Positions 1 to 6,205 of a stretch of DNA of 7,239 bases are shown here, in pieces. The position numbers and the translations under genes are program-made. Source of the DNA: Verrucomicrobiales bacterium (GTDB taxonomy: Bacteria; Verrucomicrobiota; Verrucomicrobiia; Limisphaerales; F1-80-MAGS106). Below the pieces are notes generated by a model. It saw nothing but the letters and a program-made list of their open reading frames with translations. It had not been told where the DNA came from and did no database searches. Positions within the stretch are counted from its first letter, which is position 1, and each line of letters starts with the position of its first letter. The DNA is taken from assembly GCA_947487925.1 (NCBI GenBank), contig CANLCA010000133.1, positions 1-7,239 on the forward strand, written 5' to 3'.

Positions 1-255
1 CAGATTGGCTGGATTGAGTGTGGTCAGTCCTGATCCATTGCCCGTGAATGTGCCGGTCGTGATTTTGGACGCGTCGAGGTTGGGAATCTGCGAAGGAGAA
101 AAGGAACCCGTGGTGATTTGACTGGCATCCAGACTTGGGAGTTGAGTTGCCGCGAGCGCACCGGTGATGTTGATCGCAGCAACCGAACTTGCGGTGACCG
201 CGGTGGTAGCGGTCGTTGCATTCCCATCAATGTTGATCGTTGCGGTCCCGGCTGA
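1..255 (-). repeat. 255-bp tandem coding repeat, copy 1
   Basis: This is the most C-terminal visible copy and encodes residues 331-415 of the fibre-like protein. It differs from the adjacent copy (256-510) at 7 of 255 positions: 4, 106, 121, 159, 194, 238 and 244. All seven are transitions, and two change the protein (A363 versus T278, T351 versus I266). The window edge coincides with the end of this copy, so whether more copies follow cannot be seen. Confidence 0.95.
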
Positions 256-1245
256 CAGGTTGGCTGGATTGAGTGTGGTCAGTCCTGATCCATTGCCCGT
301 GAATGTGCCGGTCGTGATTTTGGACGCGTCGAGGTTGGGAATCTGCGAAGGAGAAAAGGAGCCCGTGGTGATTTGGCTGGCATCCAGACTTGGGAGTTGA
401 GTTGCCGCGAGCGTACCGGTGATGTTGATCGCAGCAACCGAACTTGCGATGACCGCGGTGGTAGCGGTCGTTGCATTCCCATCAATGTTGATTGTTGCAG
501 TCCCGGCTGACAAGTTGGCTGGATTGAGTGCGGTCAGTCCTGATCCATTGCCGACCAGAACATTCGCTTCATTGATCATGTGCTTGGCTCCACTGACGAT
601 TTGGTCTGCATCGAGCAGAGAAACATTGGCGGTAAGCAATGTGTCCGCGATGACCCCAGTCAGATTCGAAGCGGGAATTTCCCGCAGGCCGGCTGCGCTT
701 CCATTGAACAGCGGGGCCGTCAAAGCCCCAGTGAACGTGGGCGCGGTGTTCAAGCGGGCGATGTTCGGACTTAACCTGGCATCGCTGATCGTGCCAACCG
801 TCACGGCATTGCCGTCCAACCCTTGCAGTCCGGCTCCATTCCCAAGAAACACCCCACTGAAAGTTTCCCCAGCCACGGTGACCACTGATTCAGCAAATTG
901 CGAGGCCCCCTGGCCCGTGCGCACGGTCAGGTGATAAGTCCCAGGTTGCGTTGAAATAGTATCCGGTAGTTGAACTTCAATGGCCTGGTTCGCAGCGTCA
1001 AACCCCAGCCCTGTTAGCGCGATCTCTCCCCTGTCTGGCACAAAGAGGGTAATCAGCGCGCTAAACGGTTTTTTGCTTTTTGGATCTGAGAAATTTCTTC
1101 CTGAGATCACCATGGTTTTTGATACGAGATTGGGTTCAGCGCCAATGATAGCAATTTTCTGTTTCGATGCTTCGTCTTCTCCGACGGTTTGGAGTGCGCC
1201 TAAAACGCAAAGTGTCGATGCCAATAGGATCAAAGAGGTTTTCAT
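1..1245 (-). CDS. Secreted repeat-rich fibre-like protein, TIG-like N-terminus (C-terminus beyond window)
   Basis: Reading the minus strand from an ATG at 1245 gives 415 codons without a stop up to base 1, so the gene continues off the left edge. Residues 1-23 look like a Sec signal peptide: MKTSL followed by a hydrophobic stretch ending near VGEDEA. Residues about 30-125 resemble an IPT/TIG immunoglobulin-like domain, with an IIGAEPN start, a VISGRNF motif and a PGTYHLTV strand. From about residue 135 the protein is repetitive. It has NGSGLTxLNPANL motifs, an 18-residue period of LDAS[QK]ITTG[ST]F, and two copies of an 85-residue unit at 246-330 and 331-415. The composition is rich in A, T, N, S and G with no cysteine in the repeats. 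Such repeats are typical of beta-helical, phage-tail-fibre-like secreted proteins of Verrucomicrobia and Planctomycetes, some of which end in a peptidase S74 chaperone. That end lies outside the window. No Shine-Dalgarno site is visible. The specific function is unknown; a surface fibre or adhesin is an inference. Confidence 0.85.
   Translation of the reverse strand, partial: MKTSLILLASTLCVLGALQTVGEDEASKQKIAIIGAEPNLVSKTMVISGRNFSDPKSKKPFSALITLFVPDRGEIALTGLGFDAANQAIEVQLPDTISTQPGTYHLTVRTGQGASQFAESVVTVAGETFSGVFLGNGAGLQGLDGNAVTVGTISDARLSPNIARLNTAPTFTGALTAPLFNGSAAGLREIPASNLTGVIADTLLTANVSLLDADQIVSGAKHMINEANVLVGNGSGLTALNPANLSAGTATINIDGNATTATTAVIASSVAAINITGTLAATQLPSLDASQITTGSFSPSQIPNLDASKITTGTFTGNGSGLTTLNPANLSAGTATINIDGNATTATTAVTASSVAAINITGALAATQLPSLDASQITTGSFSPSQIPNLDASKITTGTFTGNGSGLTTLNPANL
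256..510 (-). repeat. 255-bp tandem coding repeat, copy 2
   Basis: This copy encodes residues 246-330 of the fibre-like protein and is about 97% identical to copy 1, with no gaps. Each unit contains a TATINIDGNATTATTA stretch, then LAATQLPS, two LDAS-ITTG submotifs 18 residues apart, and a closing NGSGLTTLNPANL motif. Confidence 0.95.
511..552 (-). repeat. Partial third copy of the 255-bp unit
   Basis: These 42 bases match 256-297 at 40 of 42 positions (differences at 513 and one in the GTGTGG/GTGCGG stretch) and encode the VGNGSGLTALNPANL segment. Similarity stops abruptly at 553. This is the N-terminal boundary of the near-identical array; only diverged relatives of the motif (NGSAAGL, NGAGLQGL) lie further upstream in the gene. 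Confidence 0.85.
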
Positions 1246-1374
1246 AGTCTCATGAGGTTCACTAGCCACAGTGCTTGATGCGGCCAGCGACGACTAGTCA
1301 CGCATATGCGGGAGGCCCGTTTTGGTGGGAAACACCGAAGACCGTCCGCTTGTCAGCCAATCCCCAGCGGCAGC
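1246..1374. other. Intergenic region between response regulator and fibre gene
   Basis: This 129-bp gap separates the response-regulator stop from the fibre-gene start; both genes are on the minus strand. It contains the dyad element at 1298-1317 and a GACTAGTC palindrome at 1292-1299 that overlaps it. I found no convincing intrinsic terminator (no GC hairpin followed by a T run), so read-through from the regulator into the fibre gene is possible. No clear -35/-10 pair could be assigned. Confidence 0.6.
1298..1317. promoter_or_regulatory. Dyad element upstream of the fibre gene
   Basis: The plus strand reads TCACGCATATGCGGGAGGCC. The first 16 bases (1298-1313) form a near-perfect palindrome around CGCATATGCG with one mismatched pair, TC[A]CGCATATGCG[G]GA. 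Its edge lies 52 bp upstream of the fibre start codon. The 20-mer matches the element at 2088-2107 at 18 of 20 positions. A regulator operator is the simplest reading. Binding by the adjacent NarL-type regulator is inference. Confidence 0.45.
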
Positions 1375-2052
1375 CTAACGGATCAGGCGTTCACCGACCG
1401 CCTTGGCTACAGCACTCGAACGGGAGTTCACATGGAGTTTGGCGTAAATACTGCGCAGATGAGTATCCACAGTATGAAAGCTGATTTGCAGTTCGGAGGC
1501 GACCTGCTTCTTCAGCAGCCCTTTGATCATCATGTCCAGGACGCTCAGTTCCCGTGGAGTCAGGCCATAATCGGGGCCAGTTGGTGGCATGGATTGAAAA
1601 AATCGCAGAACAGACTGAGCCACCGACGGGGACATGGGCGCTCCACCGGCCAGCACCTCGCGCACCGCGGCAATGATCCCCTCCTGCGTGCAAGACTTCA
1701 GCAGATAGCCCGAGGCCCCAGCCCGCAATGCGGAGAAAATGCGCTGTGTGTCGTCAAAAGAAGTCAACAAGACCACCTGCATTTGAGGGGCTGAGATTCT
1801 GATCCGCTGGATGCCCTCCAACCCGGTCATGCCGGGGAGTCCAATATCCAACAGCATGAGCGCAGGCGCCGCCGACATTGAGAGGGCCAAGAGGGCGTCC
1901 TCACAACACGTGTAAGCCCCATCACAACAAAGGTCGGCCTCTTGGTTGATGGCCGCTTCAACCTCCGCCGAATAATCCAGATTGTCTTCTACCAGCCAGA
2001 TGCGAACAGGCTGTTCCGCGAACGATTGAGGGGTTCGCTCGAGTGTGTTCAT
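1375..2052 (-). CDS. NarL/FixJ-family response regulator (REC + LuxR-type HTH)
   Basis: This 225-residue DNA-binding response regulator is the likely partner of the sensor kinase encoded just upstream. The receiver domain covers about residues 17-135 and has the acidic pair E22/D23, the phosphoacceptor D69 in MLLDIGLPG, the switch residue T97 in VVLLTSFD, and K119 in GYLLKS. All expected catalytic residues are present. A LuxR-type helix-turn-helix covers about residues 163-220, with LTPRELSVL and the recognition region ISFHTVDTHLRSIYAKL. The length is normal for the family. The ATG at 2052 is the best start, although no Shine-Dalgarno site precedes it; a nearby upstream ATG is out of frame and hits a stop at once. 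The HisKA_3-type kinase is the class that normally pairs with NarL/FixJ regulators, which supports the pairing. Targets are unknown; the dyads at 2088-2107 and 1298-1317 are candidate binding sites. Confidence 0.95.
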   Translation of the reverse strand: MNTLERTPQSFAEQPVRIWLVEDNLDYSAEVEAAINQEADLCCDGAYTCCEDALLALSMSAAPALMLLDIGLPGMTGLEGIQRIRISAPQMQVVLLTSFDDTQRIFSALRAGASGYLLKSCTQEGIIAAVREVLAGGAPMSPSVAQSVLRFFQSMPPTGPDYGLTPRELSVLDMMIKGLLKKQVASELQISFHTVDTHLRSIYAKLHVNSRSSAVAKAVGERLIR

Positions 2053-2087
2053 GGCCGCATACTAGAGTTCAACGCATCGCGAGACAC

Positions 2088-2107
2088 TCACGCAAACGCG
2101 GGAGGCC
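2088..2107. promoter_or_regulatory. Dyad element upstream of the response-regulator gene
   Basis: The plus strand reads TCACGCAAACGCGGGAGGCC, which shares 18 of 20 bases with 1298-1317. The inverted repeat TCnCGC-N4-GCGnGA is kept, while both differences fall in the central four bases. It lies in the 67-bp gap between the kinase stop (2120) and the regulator start (2052), with its edge 36 bp before the ATG. This fits an operator or internal promoter element for the regulator gene. Confidence 0.45.
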
Positions 2108-2119
2108 TGGATCCAACAA

Positions 2120-5100
2120 CTAAACTGGTACCACCAATTCCACCACCAACCCTTTGCCTGGCGTGCTCACCCAATCAATTGTCCCTTCAGCAGCCTCGGC
2201 TCTTTTGCGCATGCTCCGCAGTCCGTTGCCACCGAAGCCCCGCCCCATCTTGTCTTGAGGCTGCCCACTCACAGGGAAACCTTGACCGTTGTCCGCCACG
2301 TGCAAAGTCAGGCAATCTTTGCTTATCGCAAGAGATATCGTCACCGCCGTAGCCCCCGAATGCTTGGCAATGTTGTGCAGCGCCTCTTTATAGATTAGAA
2401 AAATGTTGCGTCGCTTTTCTAACTTCAATTTAAGCGGGGGGAGCCTATCCGGTGCCTGGAAATGCCAGGAAACTCCGGCGAGAGCCTGCGCCGCCGTATC
2501 CCTCATTCGAGCGACCATCTCTGTTAGCGTGTCGAATTCCGGATTGATAAACCACACTATCTCCCGCATGGATTGCGCGGCTTGTTGGGCGAGCTGACTG
2601 ACGCGCTTCCACTCCTTTCCCCCCTCGCTCTGGGCGGTTCGCCCTGCCCGATCCGCGAGCAACACCATCCCGCCGAGATTGCTGCCAATTTCATCATGCA
2701 GATCGTTTGCGATCTGGCTTCGGAGCCGTTGTACCTCTTGCAACCTCCTAATGCGCAGCTCCTGGATTCCGGAGAATACTCCGACACAAGTCAGGAGGAG
2801 AACCAATTTGAACCAGATCGTCTGATAAAACCTGGGTTCAACCACCACTTCCACGCGTGCTCCTTGTTGATTCCAAACCCCATCATTGTTGCAGGCAATC
2901 ACTTGGAACGAGTAACGCCCGGGGGAGAGCGATGTGTAATGGGCAACGCGTTCACCGTGCACATCAACCCACGTTGAATCCACGCCCTCGAGGCGATAAC
3001 GGAACCTTTGCCTTTCGGGAGCGGTAAAGCAGAGCGCCGTGTAAACAAAGTCTACCCGTTCCGTGCCCGGTGGAGCGATCATTTCACGAACTCCGGCCAG
3101 GTTCGTGTGGAAGGTTTTAATCTCTGTTTCATTTTGCAGGAGAATGCGCTCGATATAAACCTTCGGGGGTCTGGGGTTGTGCTCCAATTCTTTTGGGTTG
3201 ATGTAGGAAAGGCCACTCGTTGTGCCAAACCAGAGCGTGCCATCACGGGCCTTCCAAGCCGAAGGCTGCAACCCGCCGTAGCACTCGCTGCTGTTCATTC
3301 CATCTGTCTTTCCGAACCGCACCACCGTGATCTGCCCCTCCTGCTGATCCGCCCAGTGGTTCAGCTTTGCCTTGTCGGCGTGGTAAACCCCCGTTGGAGC
3401 AGCGAACCAAAGCCGGCCCTGGTCGTCCTCCAGAATTGCGGTGATAGTCACGGGAAGATCGGAATTGGCGGGAAAAATATTCTGACAGCGCCCGCCTTTT
3501 AAACGAGTGAGCCCTCGATTCAATGTTCCAATCCAAACCACATTCTGATCGTCCACGTACAGGGCGCTAACCAGATTCTCACCCAGTCCGTGCTCAGTGC
3601 CGATTCGCGTCACCCGACCGTGGTCTTCACGAATCAATCCTTGGCCCCGGATACCAATGAACCGTACACCGTTTGAATCCTCCGCCATCGCCCTAACGTC
3701 CGGCTTCATCATCCCGTCTGGAAATGGGAATGCCGAAACCGTCTTCCCATCCAGACATTCGAGCCCTTGATCCGACCCCCGCCATAGCTTCCCGGCACGG
3801 TCCTGAAACAGAACCGTCGTCACATGAGGCAGACGTTTGCCCTCGGCTCGAAATTCCTCGAATCGTCCAACCGAAGCCTTGTAGAGTCCCTTTCCAAAGC
3901 TTCCTACCCAGACTCCACCAGTTCGATCGGCCAATACGGTCCAGAGCAAATCAACGGGAAAACCTGGGTTCTGAGCCCGCCTCGGCTCAACGGGAGGGAT
4001 CAGGTTGACTGTGGTGGGGGTCACCGCCCAGACCGTGCCCCCAGAATCCTCCGTGACCGATCGTACGACACGGCCTTTCATCCCATCCTCAGAACCGATG
4101 TTGCGAAATCGCCGCGGCTTGATCCTCACCAGGCCCGAACTTTCCAAACCAAGCCAGAGATTACCCTCTGTGTCCTGAAACGTGGCAGACACCAGCTCCG
4201 AATCCTCCGACCCGTTAACCGGGAAAAGCCGAGCTTTGCCATCCGTCTGGAAGCGCACCAGCCCCTCATAGCACTTTCCCTTGGCGATAGTTCGGACCTT
4301 TCCACCTCGCCCAAGAAAGACTTGGACTTGGTCGAGACTCAGCTGGTTAGTTCCAGGTTCTAGCAGGGAATCAAAGTTCCATGCACCATTTTGGTAACTC
4401 ATGGGCTCATGGTTCGTTTGCAACCACAGGCCTCCAGACGAAACAGCCTTCATGTCGACCACCTTCAGCACTTCTCCTCCACGCAGCGGAATCGGCACCT
4501 TGGCGATTGGTCCCGGGTGAATTCGAATCAAACTTCCCGTGGCCAGCCCCCAAAGCGTTCCGTCCGCCTCGCGCTCCAGTGCCCAGACATTGCCATCGGC
4601 CAGCGACGAGATGTCCAGCATCCTTGAGAATCTGCCATCCTCCCAGATGTAGCATTCCCCTCCTACCGCACTGGTGACCCAGAGACGTCCTCGATGGTCC
4701 TCCTGCAAGGCGCTCGAGCCGGTGGCAGGTAGGCCATCCTTCTCCGTATAAGCTCGGATTTCGCCTTCAAACCACCTGAACAGAGCTCCATCGCCGGAAA
4801 GCGCCCAAAGGCCTCCGAGGCGATCCGGAAACAGCCTTGTAAAGTGTCTTCGGTTGAGAGCTGGGGTGTTTCCCTGGTTAAATAGAGTGAATTTGACGCC
4901 GTCGAATCGCGCCAGTCCGTTGCCGGTTGACAACCAGAGATAGCCATCCCTGGTTTGTGTGATTGAATTGACAGAATTCTGCGGCAGACCTTCATCGGTC
5001 GTCCAACTGTCCACGCTAAATTCATCTATCAAAGGTCGATTTGTGGTGAATGGTAGTGCTGGAGCGGCCTCGGCTTGAATCACGATCAGGCACAGGGCGC

Positions 5101-5203
5101 CGCAGAGCCCCAACCAGAGCCTCCCCGATGCCCACTTTCGAGCGTTACGACTTCCCTGCTTCCCTCCTTTACCAGCGGCTTTTCGGTTCCATTTGGCTGG
5201 CAC
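2120..5203 (-). CDS. Two-component sensor histidine kinase with beta-propeller sensor and Y_Y_Y domain
   Basis: This 1027-residue membrane sensor autophosphorylates on histidine and passes the phosphate to a response regulator. A basic N-terminus and a hydrophobic stretch (about 29-46, ending AEA) suggest Sec export. Residues about 56-670 carry at least 13 propeller repeats of the type D-x-G-x-L/V-W-x-G-x-x-x-G-L (for example at 80-102, 340-362, 547-571 and 648-670), consistent with two seven-bladed propellers. A Y_Y_Y domain covers about 719-790. One transmembrane helix lies at about 796-815. HisKA_3 has the phosphoacceptor H836 in NDLHDEIGSNLGG. The HATPase has the N box (E940, N944), DNGQGF at 971 and GNGL at 992. 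There is no fused receiver domain; the regulator gene follows after 67 bp. The start is GTG, directly preceded by an in-frame TAA. A TTG at 5113 behind a GGGGAGG sequence is an alternative but would remove the basic residues before the signal helix. The ligand is unknown; relatives often sense carbohydrate polymers. Confidence 0.93.
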   Translation of the reverse strand: MPAKWNRKAAGKGGKQGSRNARKWASGRLWLGLCGALCLIVIQAEAAPALPFTTNRPLIDEFSVDSWTTDEGLPQNSVNSITQTRDGYLWLSTGNGLARFDGVKFTLFNQGNTPALNRRHFTRLFPDRLGGLWALSGDGALFRWFEGEIRAYTEKDGLPATGSSALQEDHRGRLWVTSAVGGECYIWEDGRFSRMLDISSLADGNVWALEREADGTLWGLATGSLIRIHPGPIAKVPIPLRGGEVLKVVDMKAVSSGGLWLQTNHEPMSYQNGAWNFDSLLEPGTNQLSLDQVQVFLGRGGKVRTIAKGKCYEGLVRFQTDGKARLFPVNGSEDSELVSATFQDTEGNLWLGLESSGLVRIKPRRFRNIGSEDGMKGRVVRSVTEDSGGTVWAVTPTTVNLIPPVEPRRAQNPGFPVDLLWTVLADRTGGVWVGSFGKGLYKASVGRFEEFRAEGKRLPHVTTVLFQDRAGKLWRGSDQGLECLDGKTVSAFPFPDGMMKPDVRAMAEDSNGVRFIGIRGQGLIREDHGRVTRIGTEHGLGENLVSALYVDDQNVVWIGTLNRGLTRLKGGRCQNIFPANSDLPVTITAILEDDQGRLWFAAPTGVYHADKAKLNHWADQQEGQITVVRFGKTDGMNSSECYGGLQPSAWKARDGTLWFGTTSGLSYINPKELEHNPRPPKVYIERILLQNETEIKTFHTNLAGVREMIAPPGTERVDFVYTALCFTAPERQRFRYRLEGVDSTWVDVHGERVAHYTSLSPGRYSFQVIACNNDGVWNQQGARVEVVVEPRFYQTIWFKLVLLLTCVGVFSGIQELRIRRLQEVQRLRSQIANDLHDEIGSNLGGMVLLADRAGRTAQSEGGKEWKRVSQLAQQAAQSMREIVWFINPEFDTLTEMVARMRDTAAQALAGVSWHFQAPDRLPPLKLKLEKRRNIFLIYKEALHNIAKHSGATAVTISLAISKDCLTLHVADNGQGFPVSGQPQDKMGRGFGGNGLRSMRKRAEAAEGTIDWVSTPGKGLVVELVVPV

Positions 5204-5248
5204 AATTTAGACGGTGCATTGTCATCAATTCGGGCGCAACCCTAAAGC

Positions 5249-5282
5249 GGTGTGCCCTTCCGGGCCGGGACAATGCCACACC
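5249..5282. repeat. Inverted repeat in the kinase-gene leader
   Basis: Perfect 6-bp arms GGTGTG (5249-5254) and CACACC (5277-5282) enclose a GC-rich core that includes CCGGGCCGGG, which can pair further. The element lies 46-79 bases upstream of the kinase start codon, where it would be transcribed as a 5' leader structure if the promoter lies further upstream. Its function is unknown. No T run follows it on the minus strand, so it is not an intrinsic terminator. Confidence 0.35.
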
Positions 5283-5526
5283 CTCCAGCTCGACCCTTCG
5301 CAAAGCATCAACGGAATTCCGCAATTCTCCTGCGAAGATCCTTCAGCCCGACTTGCCTCCTTGCCAGCATCGGTGCCTACGCCCGTCTGGATAAAGATAC
5401 CACGGGTAGTTAGGCGCGGGAAAAATCCCCACACCGGACGCTCACGTCGCTCCGAGATGGAACTTAAAATGAACGTCCATCCCTGAAGCCTCTTCCGGGT
5501 CCGCCAATTCCGACCCTGACCGCTCG

Positions 5527-5559
5527 CTCCTACGAAGGAGTCAGAGCTCTGGTCTCCTT
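5527..5559. repeat. Overlapping palindromes, possible REP-like element
   Basis: CTCCT (5527-5531) can pair with AGGAG (5536-5540) across an ACGA loop. The same AAGGAG (5535-5540) can pair instead with CTCCTT (5554-5559), enclosing the perfect palindrome CAGAGCTCTG (5542-5551). The two foldings exclude each other. The minus strand reads TTCGTAGGAGCGAGC here, which resembles the core of some dispersed REP palindromes. That resemblance is from memory and was not searched. No T tract follows the structure on either strand. Confidence 0.35.
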
Positions 5560-5699
5560 AAAAATCAAGGGAATCCAACTCGCCATTGTTTTTTTCGCTC
5601 TACCCCCCTGGTTCTGAGGTCTGAGGTTGGGAAAGCGACATCTTCGCTGACTTTGCATGCCATTCCGAGGCAGGATTGGACCGCCGCGCGTGGCACCTA

Positions 5700-6170
5700 C
5701 TAAACGCGAGCTGGAAAAGAAGGGAGACTCTTGGAAACTTCAAGCTCGCCATAAGGTGCGAAGAAGCGCATCCGGCCGTTGCTTTCGCAAAACCACACTT
5801 CCTCGGCGCCCCGTTCGAAATAAAGTCTCTTCTTATGCTCCATTTCCGTTTCTGTGTTCGACGGTGGCAGAATTTCCACACACACATCGGGTGCCGCTCC
5901 CAATGGAGTGGTGATCCGATGATTCTTGAAAAACTCTGGCGAACACCAGGCTGCATCAGCGACTTTGGTGCCATCGCTCGTCTGAACCGAACACTCCGAT
6001 ATGATTTCCCCATCGGCAGTTGCTCGAGACAAAGCCACGACGATGCGGCCTTGCCTCATTCCATGGTCATTGGACGCGGGACTCATGACGATTTGCCCAA
6101 ATCGGTTCAGTTCGATCTTGAAGGGCAAGTTCCGCAGGGTGGGATCATCACATATATCCTGCCAGTTCAT
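5700..6170 (-). CDS. Uma2-family protein (PD-(D/E)XK nuclease fold)
   Basis: From the ATG at 6170 this encodes a 156-residue soluble protein that matches the Uma2 (DUF820) family along its whole length. It has the opening MNWQDICDDPTLRNLPFKIEL with GQIVMSPASNDHG, then TKVADAAW, APDVCVEILPPS and EHKKRLYFERGAEEVWFC. The residues expected for a PD-(D/E)XK site are visible: E near the start (KIEL), D in VADAAW, D and E in PDVCVE, and KK in EHKKR. No transmembrane segment or signal peptide is seen. A GTG at 6185 would add five residues, but family members begin at the MNWQ-type position, so the ATG is preferred. Neither start has a Shine-Dalgarno site. Uma2 proteins are predicted endonucleases, common in cyanobacteria and some other phyla and usually of unknown biological role. 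The gene follows the DUF1080 gene by about 35 bp on the same strand, so co-transcription is possible without implying shared function. Confidence 0.9.
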   Translation of the reverse strand: MNWQDICDDPTLRNLPFKIELNRFGQIVMSPASNDHGMRQGRIVVALSRATADGEIISECSVQTSDGTKVADAAWCSPEFFKNHRITTPLGAAPDVCVEILPPSNTETEMEHKKRLYFERGAEEVWFCESNGRMRFFAPYGELEVSKSLPSFPARV

Positions 6171-6205
6171 AGTGTGAGAGTACACTCAGAAAACACGGTG
6201 TCACG

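Larger units (their letters stand above)
5204..5699. other. Intergenic region upstream of the kinase gene
   Basis: About 500 bp separate the kinase start from the Uma2 stop. Short open frames exist on both strands, but none has a recognisable domain or ribosome-binding site, and I do not call a gene. The region holds a stem at 5249-5282, competing hairpins at 5527-5559 and a weak 5-bp hairpin at 5634-5648 downstream of the Uma2 gene. It must contain whatever promoter drives the kinase gene if that gene has its own, but no convincing -35/-10 pair was found. Confidence 0.6.

Noticed and set aside
1..552. Direct repeats as a CRISPR array or phage attachment site
   Set aside because: The unit is 255 bp, in frame and protein-coding, with no short repeats separated by unique spacers.
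164..934. Plus-strand open frames over the repeat region
   Set aside because: They are shadows of the minus-strand fibre gene, which is open for 415 codons with a signal peptide and a coherent repeat periodicity. The duplicated plus-strand frames simply mirror the 255-bp repeat.
5408..5423. A third copy of the dyad element near GGCGCGGGA
   Set aside because: Only one half-site resembles the element. The TCACGC half and the GGCC end are absent.
5225..5434. A 69-codon minus-strand open frame with an ATG at 5434, upstream of the kinase
   Set aside because: No domain, signal peptide or ribosome-binding site is visible, and the sequence overlaps a GC-rich stem. It could be part of a dispersed element, but I cannot support a gene.
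5634..5648. AGCGA-N5-TCGCT hairpin downstream of Uma2 as a terminator
   Set aside because: The stem has only five pairs, and on the minus strand it is followed by TTCCC rather than a T run, so it is too weak to call.
5600..6013. A 137-codon minus-strand frame overlapping the Uma2 gene
   Set aside because: It overlaps a full-length, motif-bearing Uma2 frame on the same strand and has an arginine- and serine-rich composition typical of out-of-frame translation.
6171..6186. Inverted repeat AGTGT-N6-ACACT directly before the Uma2 ATG
   Set aside because: Five-base arms of this kind are common by chance, and no second copy was found in the window. It is not called as an operator.
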